Positions 36,977 to 47,900 of a DNA stretch of 64,000 bases are shown one piece after another; position 1 is the stretch's first letter; every line of letters begins with the position of its first letter. The stretch covers positions 2,604,001 to 2,668,000 of the forward strand of contig NZ_AFEJ02000001.1 of NCBI RefSeq assembly GCF_000238775.2, in the 5' to 3' direction. Below the pieces are notes generated by a model. The model was not told where the DNA came from, ran no database searches, and saw only the letters and a list, made by a program, of their open reading frames with translations. Origin of the DNA: Acaryochloris sp. CCMEE 5410. GTDB lineage: Bacteria > Cyanobacteriota > Cyanobacteriia > Thermosynechococcales > Thermosynechococcaceae. Made by a program: the position numbers and the translations under genes.

Positions 36977-38785
36977 ATGACGAATTCCGGTACCAATACT
37001 CCCCATGTGCAACCCTCAACCCCAACTTTACTGAATAACCGTTACCGGGTCATTAAGTCCTGGGTGATGGTGGCTTTGGCACCACCTTTTGGCAGAAGAC
37101 ACCCAAATGCCTTCCCGACGCCAATGCGTGATCAACAGTTAAAGCCCATTGACAATAATCCTCAGATCTATCATTGGTGAAGGATCGATTTCAGAGGGAA
37201 GCCGCTATCCTAGAGCGTTTGGGAGAAAGCCATGACCAATTCCCATGCTTTACGCTTTTTTAGAAGAGGCTGGTCAGTTTTACCTAGTAGAAGAGTGGGT
37301 GGCGGGTCAACCCTGACCCAAAATGCAGCACGGTCCCTCAGTGAGACGGAAGTGCGAGACATTTTGATCAGCTCTTGCCAGTTATCGACTATATTCACCA
37401 CAGCGGATTGTTCATCGAGATATTAGCCCGATAACATTATCTTGCGCCAAGAGGACGGCATACCAGCCTCATTGATTTTGGGGCCGTTTAAAGAAACCAT
37501 GAGTACCGTGGTGAATTCCCAGGGCAAACGAATCGCTCCATTGTGGTAGGCACCCCGGATATATGCCCATGGAACAACTGGCAGGACGCCCAGTCTACAG
37601 CAGCGATTTATATAGCTTAGGGCTCACGGCTATCTATCTCCTCACCCTTAAATCCCTCAGAACTCAAAACCGATCCGCAACAGGCGTTCTGCTATGGCAG
37701 CATTTAGTGCCTAATCTCAGCCCGGAGTTTGCTGCCACCCTGAGTCAAGCTATTCATCCTCAGCCCAATGAACGGTTTCTCAGTGCCGCCGCCATGATGA
37801 ATCATTTGGTGCTGCCAGCAACTCATGTTGTGGATGTTGCCCAAGATACTGCAAAGCCAGGCTCCCGAAATTCTCGCGAATCAAGACACCACTCCAGTGG
37901 GTGTAGAAGCACGGATATCGTTGCTCATACCTCCAACAGCCCTCGATTCCCTCCACCGAAGCGTCGGTTTCAGCCCCCCTGAGCCGGCTGTATCCGAGCC
38001 GACCCAAGCCGTTATTCCCAACATCCATCCGTACCGCCCACCATCACCCAACCGGTTTCCAGAATGGCAAAAGCCATCCTCACAGGCGGTGTCATTGGCA
38101 TATTCGTATTGGTGAGTGCCGTTCTCTTGCGGGGTCAGGTTTCGGAGCTACTCTCTCGCAACTCGCCTTCACCTACCGTGGAACAGAGCGTTCCACCTCT
38201 GGTAAGCCGTGAGTACCTCTCCCGAGCCTTCCACACCCGCTAGTGACAGTACGAGTCAGGTGATCGACCTGCTCCGCCGCCTCCAGTCGAGATTGCATTA
38301 CCCCTAATGCCGATCAAACCAACGCCCGCATTACAGGAGACCCTGGTTCCAAAATATCCGGTCTGGCCCAGGAACAAACTATGCTCAACCCATATTGCTT
38401 CCAGGCGATCGGATCCGATTATTACGAGCGATCGCGATCAGGGTGGCTTCCTCTGGCATAACGTTTACTTTCCTGAATCTCAGGCCCAGGATGGATTGCA
38501 GCGCAGTTAGTCAAGCAGATCAAGCCGCGCCTCCTCTCCTGAGCCTACGCCACCCCCAAACCGACGTCTTCAAATACCACGCAACCCTTGTCGGCGTCCA
38601 GAAGTAAAATATTCGAACGGGGCCAGGAACCAATTCCCGACTAAACATATGGCTTACCTGGCGATCGCGTCCGCATTGTCGGTCACGTAAGATGTCGGTG
38701 GTTACCTCTGGTATGAAGTCTTGTTCCCTCAGTCGGGGTTCGGGGCTGGATTGCCGCTCACTCATTCAACGAGATTAGACACTAA
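36977..38785 (+). pseudogene. Ser/Thr protein kinase with SH3b repeats, many frame breaks
   Basis: Reassembled order: kinase N-lobe ('LLNNRYRVIK', then 'LGDGGFGTTF'), 'HRDI/FIRDISPDNIIL', 'LIDFGAV', activation-loop 'GTPGYMPMEQLAGRPVYSSD' and 'LGLTAIYLLT', then a linker, one membrane helix ('MAKAILTGGVIGIFVLVSAV') and two SH3b units ('NIRSGPGTNY', later 'KNIRTGPGTN'-like). I resolved three missing bases in the N-lobe: G after 37057, T in 37087-37090, A in 37133-37135. This is a membrane kinase with an external SH3b module. The end at 38785 is inferred. Confidence 0.72.
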
Positions 38786-38839
38786 ACGTCTATTCTCAAT
38801 TACTGTGGTTACTGTCTATCATGGGGCAGCAATAGGCTT

Positions 38840-39629
38840 ATGAAGGGTTCCAAAAATTTTCGGCCAGTTCCAGTTTGTGGTGATCAGCCTTTTGACCACA
38901 GCGGTGATTGTCTGGCTGGCGGCTAGCCTTCAACTGGTCCCCGTGATTCACCTGTCTCGCAGAGCAGTCACCCCACCCTCTGCTCATCTCCTGGCGAACA
39001 TCCCAACCATTGCCCCTGCAACAGCCGCCCCCATCTCCCTGTATGAAGCTTGCCCTCCATCTCGAATGCTCCCTCTCCAGCTAGGCTCCAGCAACTCGGC
39101 CGCTTCTGCACCTAACAATTACTATGGTCATCTCTCCTATGCTGAGAATGAAGATAACCGACTGGTAAACGTTGGAGAGTTTGTGCGAGGGACGTATCGT
39201 CGGTCTGAGTATTTGGATCAAGAAGCAGCGGCAGCCTTTACCCAATTGGTTAATGCCGCTGCTGATGCCAATCTCACGCTTCAACCTATCTCTGGGTTTC
39301 GCTCAGTGAATGACCAAAAAGAGCTGTTCGTAAACAAGTGCAAAGCTAGGGAGTGTAGAAGCAGCCACCAAGCTTAGTGCTCCGCCTGGATTTAGTGAGC
39401 ATCACACCGGATATGCGATCGATATTGGCGATCGCAACCAGCCGGAAAAGATCTCAAGGTGGCTTTTGAAGACACACGGCCTATGAGTGGTTAACCATAA
39501 TGCCAGGAACTATGGATTTGAACTCTCATTCCCCGAATAACGCCCAGGAGTTAACTTTGAGCCTTGGCATTGGCGATATATTGGACTTCAAGGGCGGCAG
39601 TACAGTTTGCGAGTGCTCGCAATCTTTAA
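38840..39629 (+). pseudogene. VanY/M15-type D-Ala-D-Ala carboxypeptidase, frame breaks
   Basis: Segments in three frames give ~263 residues: an N-terminal anchor ('VVISLLTTAVIVWLAASLQL'), 'GEFVRGTYRRSEYLDQEAA', 'LQPISGFRSVNDQKELF', 'SEHHTGYAIDIGDRN' and 'FEPWHWRYIGS'. The two zinc-binding motifs (H..GYAID; E.WHW) are intact. It trims the terminal D-Ala of peptidoglycan stem peptides. The stop at 39627-39629 follows the family's usual short tail. Confidence 0.75.
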
Positions 39630-39989
39630 TTTTCCTTGGCAGTCAGGATCGTTGTCTATCAAATTTTCTGTGCATTAATACAACTATAAATGACTGGAAC
39701 CCAATCATTGCTGTGCGATTGGATAGCTGTAGGGTGGTGATCAAGCAGCGTTGATCTATATGGAGGTAGCTTGAGAAAGCTATGCAAGCAGCGTTGATAG
39801 CAACACAGGCATTGTAAAATGATCACAATCAGAACTAGAGAAAATAGATAATTACGATACCAACACCTAGCTGACGAGCTGTAAATTGCTGCATACAAGA
39901 TGTAACTTGTTAAGTTAGCAGTTGCCATTCTAATGCAGAAGCCAGGTGCAGACATACACCATTGCTTCTCTGATAGACTCACAGTGCTC

Positions 39990-40199
39990 TAATGGTTGGT
40001 GTGTTCGGCTTGAAATCAATTACCTGTCTCAATCGGATGGGGAAGGATGACATGTCGCGCTTTTGGATTGAGAGTTCATTGCTTCGCTATAAGCAGCGGA
40101 GATTTACCCTCTCTAGATTCAGACAGTGGCCGCTCAATCTCATGCCAATCAGGAAAAATGACAGCCAATATCCAACGATGAAAGCTGGCTGTTAATTTA
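39990..40199 (+). mobile_element. Possible degenerate transposase 3' fragment (IS4-like)
   Basis: The frame 'KDDMSRFWIESS' plus, one frame over, 'ADYKSGG'-like and 'FTLSRFR' residues resembles the C-terminal 'IE.FF.D.KS.GF.L' region of IS4-type transposases. It is short, broken and without terminal repeats, so this is tentative. The rest of the 39630-40450 gap shows nothing else I can support. Confidence 0.28.
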
Positions 40200-40450
40200 A
40201 GCACTATTTTTTTCACTAAGACATGTTAATTTATAAAAATTAAACTATCTATTTTAACTTGTTTCTTCGTCAAACTAGATGACATTAAGATCAAAGTGCT
40301 CAGCGGTTGAGCGCAAAATTTAGATCCGCATCCAGCGGTTATACAAGCAGTCTGTTTTCTTGAGGCAAACAGATACCAAAGCGATTGATTTGTCATCAAT
40401 CGTTCATTTTGTGCATCAATTAATTGACGGTTAGTCTAGCAATTTAGGAG

Positions 40451-41421
40451 GTGATCAGTAGGTTTATCACGCTACCAAATATTTATGCTCAGCGACAGCT
40501 TGATGGTCTTCTCTACAATATTTCCAGTGATCATGATGAAATATTGGATAATTATTATGAAGCTATAGAAGCCCAACGCGTATTCAAAGCAGCATTATCT
40601 AAGCAGTTGAGTATAGTATGTCCCTTGTTAGAACGCTATCAAGAAATCTATTGGGGATACTGATTTCACTCGACTCGTGAAATTGAGCTATTTCAATTGC
40701 TGTTCTGTAACCTACCTGGAATTTAGGCTACGCCTGCCGTAAGCTTGGCTATCCATCATTATTTAGCAGGTCGGCAAAAGTATTATTGGGAAGAGGATTA
40801 ACGATACGTCATCCTAAATTTATTAGTTTGGGGAATCGTGTGGCAATTGATGATGGTGTATTACTCGATGCCAGTGGTGCCGGAGAAAGGCATTACCATC
40901 GAAGACGATGTCATCATTTCACGCAACTGTGTGATCCAAGGAAAAACAGCAACTGTTTCGATTGGTAAGAACACCGATATTGGCTGTAATACCATCCTGT
41001 CATCGGGCGGGGGATCAGATTGGAAATTTTGACCTCATTGGAGGCAATTGCTACATTGGCGGGGCCGTTACTTGAATGATAGGCTCGATGTCCCTATGTT
41101 AGAGCAGGGGTGTATACACGTGGCCCAGTCATTATTGAAGATGATGTTTGGCTAGGCGCTGGCACTACTGTACTAGACGGGGTCAAGATTGGTAAAGGCT
41201 GCATTGTAGGAGCAGGTGCAGTGGTCACCAAAGATTTACCCGCATATGCGATCGCAGCTGGCGTACCCGCTAAAGTGATCAAAATGCGGGAAGGTATCAG
41301 TCTTGATGAGCCTCGAGAGGTGAGATCAAAAATCATTCCGGACCTGCTTTTAAGAGGAGTGAATTGGAACTGTCTACTCTTTCATAGCCACTATTTGTGT
41401 TGCAATGACCCACCACCCTGA
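40451..41421 (+). pseudogene. Hexapeptide-repeat acyltransferase, frame breaks
   Basis: The beta-helix part is clear: 'LLGRGLTIRHPKFISLGNRV', 'ITIEDDVIISRNCVIQGKTA', 'IGKNTDIGCNTILSSGGG', '[20 protein letters not shown]' and '[20 protein letters not shown]'. This is the pattern of cell-surface sugar O-acetyltransferases. The N-terminal region 'STREIELFQLLFCNLPG' is in the frame of the GTG at 40451 but after an in-frame TGA, so the start is uncertain (an ATG at 40618 is the alternative). A strong hairpin follows at 41511. Confidence 0.68.
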
Positions 41422-41510
41422 ATACTTCTTGTCTCCTCAAGGTTACGGACGCACTCACCCCATGACGGCTAACACGGAAGATTCAGTGTTCTGCAACCTC
41501 GCAGTACATA

Positions 41511-41552
41511 CGATGAAACCTGGCCGAATTATATCTCGACCAGGTTTCATCG
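41511..41552. terminator. Strong hairpin between convergent genes
   Basis: Perfect 13-base arms (41511-41523 and 41540-41552), extended after one mismatch by three further pairs. It separates the plus-strand acyltransferase from the minus-strand DUF3352 gene, which ends 18 bases beyond it. U-tracts are weak, but the position fits a shared terminator. Confidence 0.6.
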
Positions 41553-41569
41553 CAATTCTAAGGTGACGC

Positions 41570-43195
41570 TTATGATTTTGGCTTAAGCGCTAAGAGGACA
41601 TCTCCTGTGTAAGTAGACTTATCCATTTGGGTGCTAGCAACACCAATGCCCCGAATGGATTTGAGAACCGCTTCAACTTCAGGCGTAATTAGACCTTGAC
41701 TGGTAATGGCTGGATTGCTCAAAATCACCTTGTTTGCTTCATCCATATTGACGAAGAAATAACCAGAATTGGACTGGGTAAGGTTCGAGTGACAGACTTA
41801 AAGATCTCACTCTGATCCAACGTTTTATCCGGTTTGGCCATGACCTTAATGATGGGGTCACCAATGGCAAAGAATACGGTTTCATTCAATCCAACCATGA
41901 CCAGCTAGGGTCTCTTTGGTGGGTGGAAACTGCCATTGGGTCACATCAACATTGCCAATTTTTTTATTGACTGGGACATTGCTTTGCTTAACCAAGTCAT
42001 CCAGTTTGGCAAAGGTTGCCTCAGCTTTGGCACGATCGCTCGTCTTGAACACTAAGGTTCCGCCAAAACCGACAGGTTGCAAGACGCCTTGATTGCCTGG
42101 AATAAGAGCTAATCCCACTTCTTTATCCATCCAGCCAATAATGTCTTTATCTAAATCCAGCTGGGTGGTTTGACGAATCTGCTGTCGGACTTCATCTAAG
42201 CCTTCTTAAATTCAGGCACACTGTCTAGCTGTTGGAGGGCGTAATTCCACTGACTGCTCAGATTACCAGCATTGGCCGATAACAGGGTATTGGCCGGAAT
42301 TGGGAAATAATTTTGCCTGGAACTGGCTTGAATTCCCACTTAAAGGAATCGGGATTGACCTTGGTTACCGCTCGGAACCGAACGCCTTCATTGTCAATGC
42401 CCATGCCAACTGACACCGATTTAATTGATCCAGTTGATCTTTCAGCTGAGGAGGAAGTGGATTACTGGGATTAAACGCTGCCGCCTGGGTAATCAATTTC
42501 CCATAATTGGGGATGAAGATTTGAGCGACGGGGTTCCATCTTCAGGCTTTCTTCCAGGATCTTCCGAGTCTCACCATCGGAGGCTAAGGACGGATCACCC
42601 TTCGATGAATCAATGGCTTTTTTGACCACATCTTGATTGTCAGACATAGCCAGGTGATTCTCGAGAATCGCCACATAGCTTGGAGAACCCGAAGCATCTA
42701 TTTCTAAAATCTTGACGCCTTTATGGTCAGTCTCTTTGACCTCTAAATCTTCCTTGTCTTTCATCTTATTGCAAAGTTTAAGACTTCTACTTTGTCTTTA
42801 ATGCCAATGACCATCAACATACTGGGGGCGGGTGTGTCCTCGCTGGCAGGAACCGCCGCAAACATCACACTACCCAACCAAGGCTTGATATCTTTATCGT
42901 AATCCAGCTTATCTTTTGCTAACTCTTTTTGATATCAGCAGTCATCTCATCGAACCACCAAACACCAGATCTTGAGCTTCGGGAGTACCAAAATCTTTCA
43001 GTTTCTCCCAAGAATCCGACGTAATATCAACATAGCCTGCCATCCAGGCTTCATCGGGCACAATTTTTGCACTGGCGACTGGACTGGTTCCTTCACGGGC
43101 AGGAATAACCTTTAGGTAAAAATATGCAGCAATCCCCCCGATCGCGACTGCACCCGCGATAATTCCAGGAACAATCAGTTTCCATTTGGTGCCAT
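41570..43195 (-). pseudogene. DUF3352 membrane protein, frame breaks
   Basis: GAGGAG seven bases before the ATG at 43195 sets the start. After one missing A in the AAA run, the protein reads 'KWKLIVPGIIAGAVAIGGIA', a membrane anchor. Several frames then carry 'DEAWMAGYVDITSDSWEKLK', 'AILENHLAMSDNQDVVKKAI', 'VGFGGTLVFKTSDRAKAEAT' and an end 'DVLLALKPKS'. The ~542-residue length matches the cyanobacterial DUF3352 family. Function unknown. Confidence 0.75.
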
Positions 43196-43779
43196 TAAAT
43201 ATCTCCTCAAAAAAGAAATTAGATCGCGTGGTGAAACAGAAAAACCGATTATCTGAAGCCAAAAAAGATTTGAATCGAACCTTTTGATGATGGTTAAAAA
43301 GCTCAATTGTAAGCGCATCATGGGTTGTTTAGTCAATGATTGCCAAGGTTGGCACTGATTCCCTAAATTCCCGAAGAGGTTTCTATACCGGCGTTGAAAG
43401 CGCTAGCTGATTCACTGAAACCAAGTTCGCATCTAATATTCCCTGAATTGGGCCACAACTAGCACTTATCAGAAAAAATGGCCACGAATTTCCTAGGTTA
43501 AGACGGTTGAGACTATCTCTTCATGCACCCATTGAGACGCCCACAATGTGCTTCATCTTCGTCTTCATTAAAACTAGCGATTTTTCTGATTAATCTACTG
43601 GGTAATGTCAAATCTTCATTGGCACCATTTCGAATGTTTGCACAATCCTACCCTCATCAGCGGTCTTAGCAGGTGATCCTAAGCAGAGATCTAGAGTGAT
43701 AGTGATCATTGGCAATCCCACTGCCTGAATCACTTTTAGGGCAATGTACACTTCATTCTAAAGACGTAACGCCATAAAA

Positions 43780-43807
43780 AATACCCTCGCATCTTGTCGA
43801 GGGTATT
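43780..43807 (-). terminator. Rho-independent terminator of the 43876 gene
   Basis: Ten-base perfect arms (AATACCCTCG at 43780-43789, CGAGGGTATT at 43798-43807) with an 8-base loop, followed on the minus strand by a T-rich run (about TTTTTTAT). The rest of the gap 43196-43779 holds no gene I can support. Confidence 0.8.
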
Positions 43808-43875
43808 GCATCAGAAGAGGAACTCTAACCTAACGATGGAAAATCCGTTGGGCAGAACTAGAGTTGAGAAAAAGC

Positions 43876-44010
43876 TTAGCGTTTGGCCAACTCTCCATGA
43901 ACAGGGCGTCCATTTTCCTTTAATGTTTCGAGCCAAGCATCGGCATCATCCAGCTTGTAGCCGGAAAAGCGAATCGTCGTTTGTTGATCTGTGATGGTTC
44001 GCACTGTCAT
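43876..44010 (-). CDS. Small conserved-looking protein, 44 residues
   Basis: This short gene starts MTVRTITDQQTTIRFSGYKL and ends in 'HGELAKR'. TAGGAG lies 8-9 bases before the ATG, and a textbook terminator follows the stop by about 70 bases. This complete transcription unit makes it a real gene despite its size. The composition suggests a soluble beta-alpha mini-protein. I do not recognise a family. Confidence 0.7.
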   Translation of the reverse strand: MTVRTITDQQTTIRFSGYKLDDADAWLETLKENGRPVHGELAKR

Positions 44011-44183
44011 GAAAATAACTCCTAAAGGTGTAGGCCAAAAAATCCGAACACGATTTTCCCATGCCTATCTAAGGTTCAGCGGGTTTACTAAGGCTGGAGA
44101 CATGGAATTCTATATTTCTTCGAAGACTGCAAAATTTTGCAACAAAGCCCTCGAAAGCCAGTAGATTCTTCAAGCAGAGAGAT

Positions 44184-47100
44184 CTAACCCAATAGCTCCA
44201 TTAACTGCTGCTCTGATAATTGCGGAATACTATATTCTCAGCCTTTTCAGCTTGTTGCCTGGATCTTTGCCGACGACGACATAGCTGGTTTTAGAACTGG
44301 GGTGGGTATTGATAGTACCGCCTGCTTCCTGAATGATTTTTTCACTTGTTCATAACTGAGCTGGGCCAGTTTGCCAGTGATAACAAAACTTTGTCCCGCG
44401 AGGGGAGGCCAGTTGCGATTCAGGGACAACTGCTGGGACCGTGGCCACAGGATCATCTGAGGCAGACATCTGGAATTGTTGTTCAAGCTGTTGCTTTTCT
44501 TGGGTGAGTTTTTCAACCTGTTGCTCAAAATGCGAGACGACGTCTCTGGCCATTTTCATCGCTTTTCCAGCTCTACCTTGTCTTTTCAGGATTTTGACTT
44601 GGGTTTCTAGGGTCGTGATCTGTTGGTCGGCCTCTTTCATGGCTGCCATCATCTGTTCGGCAAGGCATCCCTAAGTCTGGTAGCTCAGCAGCCTGTTGTT
44701 CTAAGGTTTGGAGTTGCTGTTGTAGGGTCGTGATTTAGCCGTGGCAGTGTCGTAGTTGTGCTGAAGCTGATCGCGATCTGTCGTCAGATCTTGAAGCTGC
44801 TGTTCTAGTTCCACGGATGATGTCGCCGATTGCAGATCCACCACCTGTTGTTCTAAGGTTTGGAGTTGCGATCGCAACCCTAGTTTCTCTTCCTCAGCTT
44901 GCGATAGCTCTGCTTTCAGATCCTGCTGAGCCTGCGTTAACTGGTCCATTTCTGCCGTTATGGTGGTGGCCTGCTGGAGGTCGGCTTCGAGCTGAGCGTT
45001 CGCTTGGGTCAGGGATTGGACCTGCTCAGGTAGGGACTCTAGCGCTTTCAGTTGGGCGGTCAGGGTTTGGATGGTGGTTTCTGCCGTCTGTTGGCTTGGG
45101 TGATGCGATCGCATTCTGCCTTCGCTGCCGCCAACTCTGTCTCCAAAGCTGCAGTATCCGAGGCCTGTTCTAGAGAATCTTGTAGAGTCTGATTCTGCTC
45201 TGTTAGTGCTGCGAGCTGTTGCTCTAGACTGGCCTTTTCAGTCTGGGCAGCTTGTAAAGCTGTCTGCAAAGGGATGGGGGCGGCTTCAGCCGCTTGTAAG
45301 GCTGCCGTTAAACGCTTCTGCTCCGCCTTCACTGCTGCCAGCTCTGTCTCCAACGCAGAAGTATCCGAGGCTTGATTGACCGCAATTGTAATTCCTGATT
45401 CTGCTGGGTGAGTGCTGTCAGCTGTTGCTCCAGCTGAGTTTGTTCCGTTTGAGCTTCCTGTAAGGCATCCTGCAAAGGGATAGGGGCGGCTTCAGCGACT
45501 CTGAGGGCAGATGCTAATTGAGTCTTCTCCGCTTCCAGGCCTGTACCCGTTGTTCTAGGGTGATGACCTGCTGCTGCTGAACCTGTAAATCTTGCTGAGT
45601 TTGGGTCTGTTCCTGAATCAGGGTATTGAGCTGCCGTTCCAGGTCTTGCGCTTGAGTTTCGGCACCTTGTAATACGGACTCCAGAGTTTGTCGCTGTTGT
45701 TCTAAGTCCGTAATCTGCTGTTGCAAAGGAGGAAGATGGCCTTGATATTCCGCCACCTGCTGATTAAGGGTCTCCCGTTCTTGTTGCAGGGTTTGCAGTT
45801 GGGATTCCAAAGCAGCAATGGTTTTGGCCTGGTCGTTGGTAACTTCACCTTGCTCAGTCTCTAAGCGTTGCTGTTGCTCCAGAGTCTGAAGTTGCTGACG
45901 TAGGGTCGTCAATGCTGTTTGTGAGTCTGACAGTTCCGCCGATAGGATTTGATTGGTTTGAGTCAGGGCTTCAAGATCTGTGCTGGTGGGTTGTGCCTCT
46001 TGAGCGGTTTCCAAATCTGAGATTTGCTGGCGCAGGTTGGTAATCAGTTCTTGAGCATCAGTTAGCTCCGTGGTGAGCTGCTGCTGATTGGTAGTAAGTT
46101 CCGTAATCAGGCTGGAATCTGCCGTTTGGGTTTGCTCTAAACTCGTCTCTAATTCCTGCTGTTGCTGAGTCAAGGATGCAATCTGCTGCTGTAGCTCAGT
46201 GGCGTTCGATTGAGCGGTTTGCAGGGTAGTCACAAGGGACTCTTTCTCTTGGGCTAGGTCCTGCAACTGTTGTTGTTGCTGTTGATTTCTGGATTGGGCA
46301 GCTTGCAGGGCTTGTTCGAGTTCCTGTAAGGCTTGGGATTGCTCCGGTGGAGCTGAGGCGACCTGGTTCAGCAGAGCCTGATTATTTGGGTCAGGGTCTC
46401 CAGATTTTGCTGAAGAGTCTGGATTTGAGCATGGGCATCTTGGATCCGCTGCCAGCTCTGTGTTGAAGTCTGTGTCTTGGGTCTCTAAAGCAGACAAGGA
46501 GGTCTGAGCTGTTTCATAGTCCTCTGCAACTGCCGTTGTAGATCTTTGGCCGTGGCCAGTCGTCCGGTTAAATCGTCAATTTCCTGTTTTGCTCGGCAAC
46601 CAGAGACTCCAGGGTTTGTTTTTCTTGACGAAGGGTAGAGAGATCCGTCTGCGCATGATGGAGCCCTTCTAGCTCTGCTGTTTAGCTGAGCATGGCTTGC
46701 TCCAACTGCTGATGCGTTTGAGTCAGAGCAGCAAGCTGCTGAACCGTTTCAGCCTGGGTGGTGGCTAGCTGGTCATGGGTGGCCGTTAGGGTCTCTAATC
46801 GCTGGGTTAGAGTGGCTTTCTCCTGCTGGACAGCAACTCGATCATCCTCTAGGCTCTGGTTTTGGGTGGTGAGGGTCGCAATTTGATCTTGGAGTACAGC
46901 CACTTCCGTCGCTAAGTTCTGACGCTGACGATCCCGTTGAGACTGCTGTTGCAGCTGATTTTCTAAAGTTTTTTGCGTCGTGGTCAGGCTGGCCACTTGT
47001 TGTTCAAGGCGTTGAATCGTTGCCTGGGCTTGCGTCACCTGAGATTGGTCTTGCTGTTGCGTCTGAGTCAACTGGGCAAGCTGCTGTTCCAGTTGGGCCT

Positions 47101-47705
47101 TAGCTTGGGTAGCGGCAGCGGCTGTCTGCTCTGCTGCCATTACCTTGGCCTGCAAGGGCTGTTGTGCTTGGGTTAGGGTATCCACTTGGAGCTGTAAGCC
47201 CCGCATTTTAGATTGAGCCTGGCGCAGATCCACTTCCGCTTGCGTCTTCGCAGCAGCGAGAGTGTCTAATTCCGTAGTCGTAGCAGCCCGCTCATCCAAT
47301 TCAGCCTGCAGCTGTTGGCATTTCGCTTTGAGTCTCTAGTTCAGTTCTAGGGTCTTCTGCTGCTGGTCTTGGGCTTGTTTCTCGTCTGCCCAAGCGCGTT
47401 GCTGCTGTTGCAGCTGGCTGATCTGCTGCTTTAACTCGTCAACGCTCTGTTCTTGAGCCTCCACCACCTGTTTAGCCTTGGCAAGGGCCGTGGTTAACGT
47501 CTCATTATCGGTTTGAAGGGTTTGTTGCTCGGTCTGCAGACGGGTTTGGTCAGCTGTTAGCAACCGTTTTGTTCTTCAGAGGCAGATGTGAGTTGCTGCT
47601 GCCGCTGCCGTTGACGCAGGGTATCGACGGTAGCTGTCCCAATAGGAGCGCACCAACGCTTTCTAGAACCAAACGAAGATCAAGAATACTAGACAATTCA
47701 GGCAT
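44184..47705 (-). pseudogene. Giant coiled-coil protein with C-terminal BRCT domain, many frame breaks
   Basis: The ATG at 47705 ('MPELSSILDLRLVLESVGAL') opens a ~1170-residue protein. It is almost wholly Gln/Glu/Leu/Thr-rich coiled coil ('QTLQQERETLNQQVAEYQ' style). The last ~90 residues are a BRCT domain, 'LAGQSFVITGKLAQLSYEQV' then 'DPGNKLK..' and 'GIPQLSEQQLMELLG', closely like the BRCT end of bacterial NAD-dependent DNA ligase. At least eight frame changes are visible. The DNA repeats are those of the coiled coil, not CRISPR or satellite units. Confidence 0.7.
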
Positions 47706-47900
47706 GGATGTAACGATGACTTTGGGGATGATGACAATCAGGAAACCAGTTCCTTCTCTTTATCCTGACGTTCTCCGCTGAGAAATGCTAGGACATTCGC
47801 TACAAAGACCTAAGTACTGGTTTAAACAGAAGCAACATACTCGCGGTAACCAGCTCCAACTAGCGCTACCGATATGGCCATAACTGCCATCTGCAGGTAA

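Noticed and set aside
39659-39982. 107-codon minus-strand frame
   Set aside because: Cys/Ser/Tyr-rich composition of A/T-rich non-coding DNA; no start signal.
44184-47705. Dense short repeats suggestive of a CRISPR or satellite array
   Set aside because: The repetition follows coding periodicity of Gln/Leu coiled coil, with no constant repeat or spacer length.
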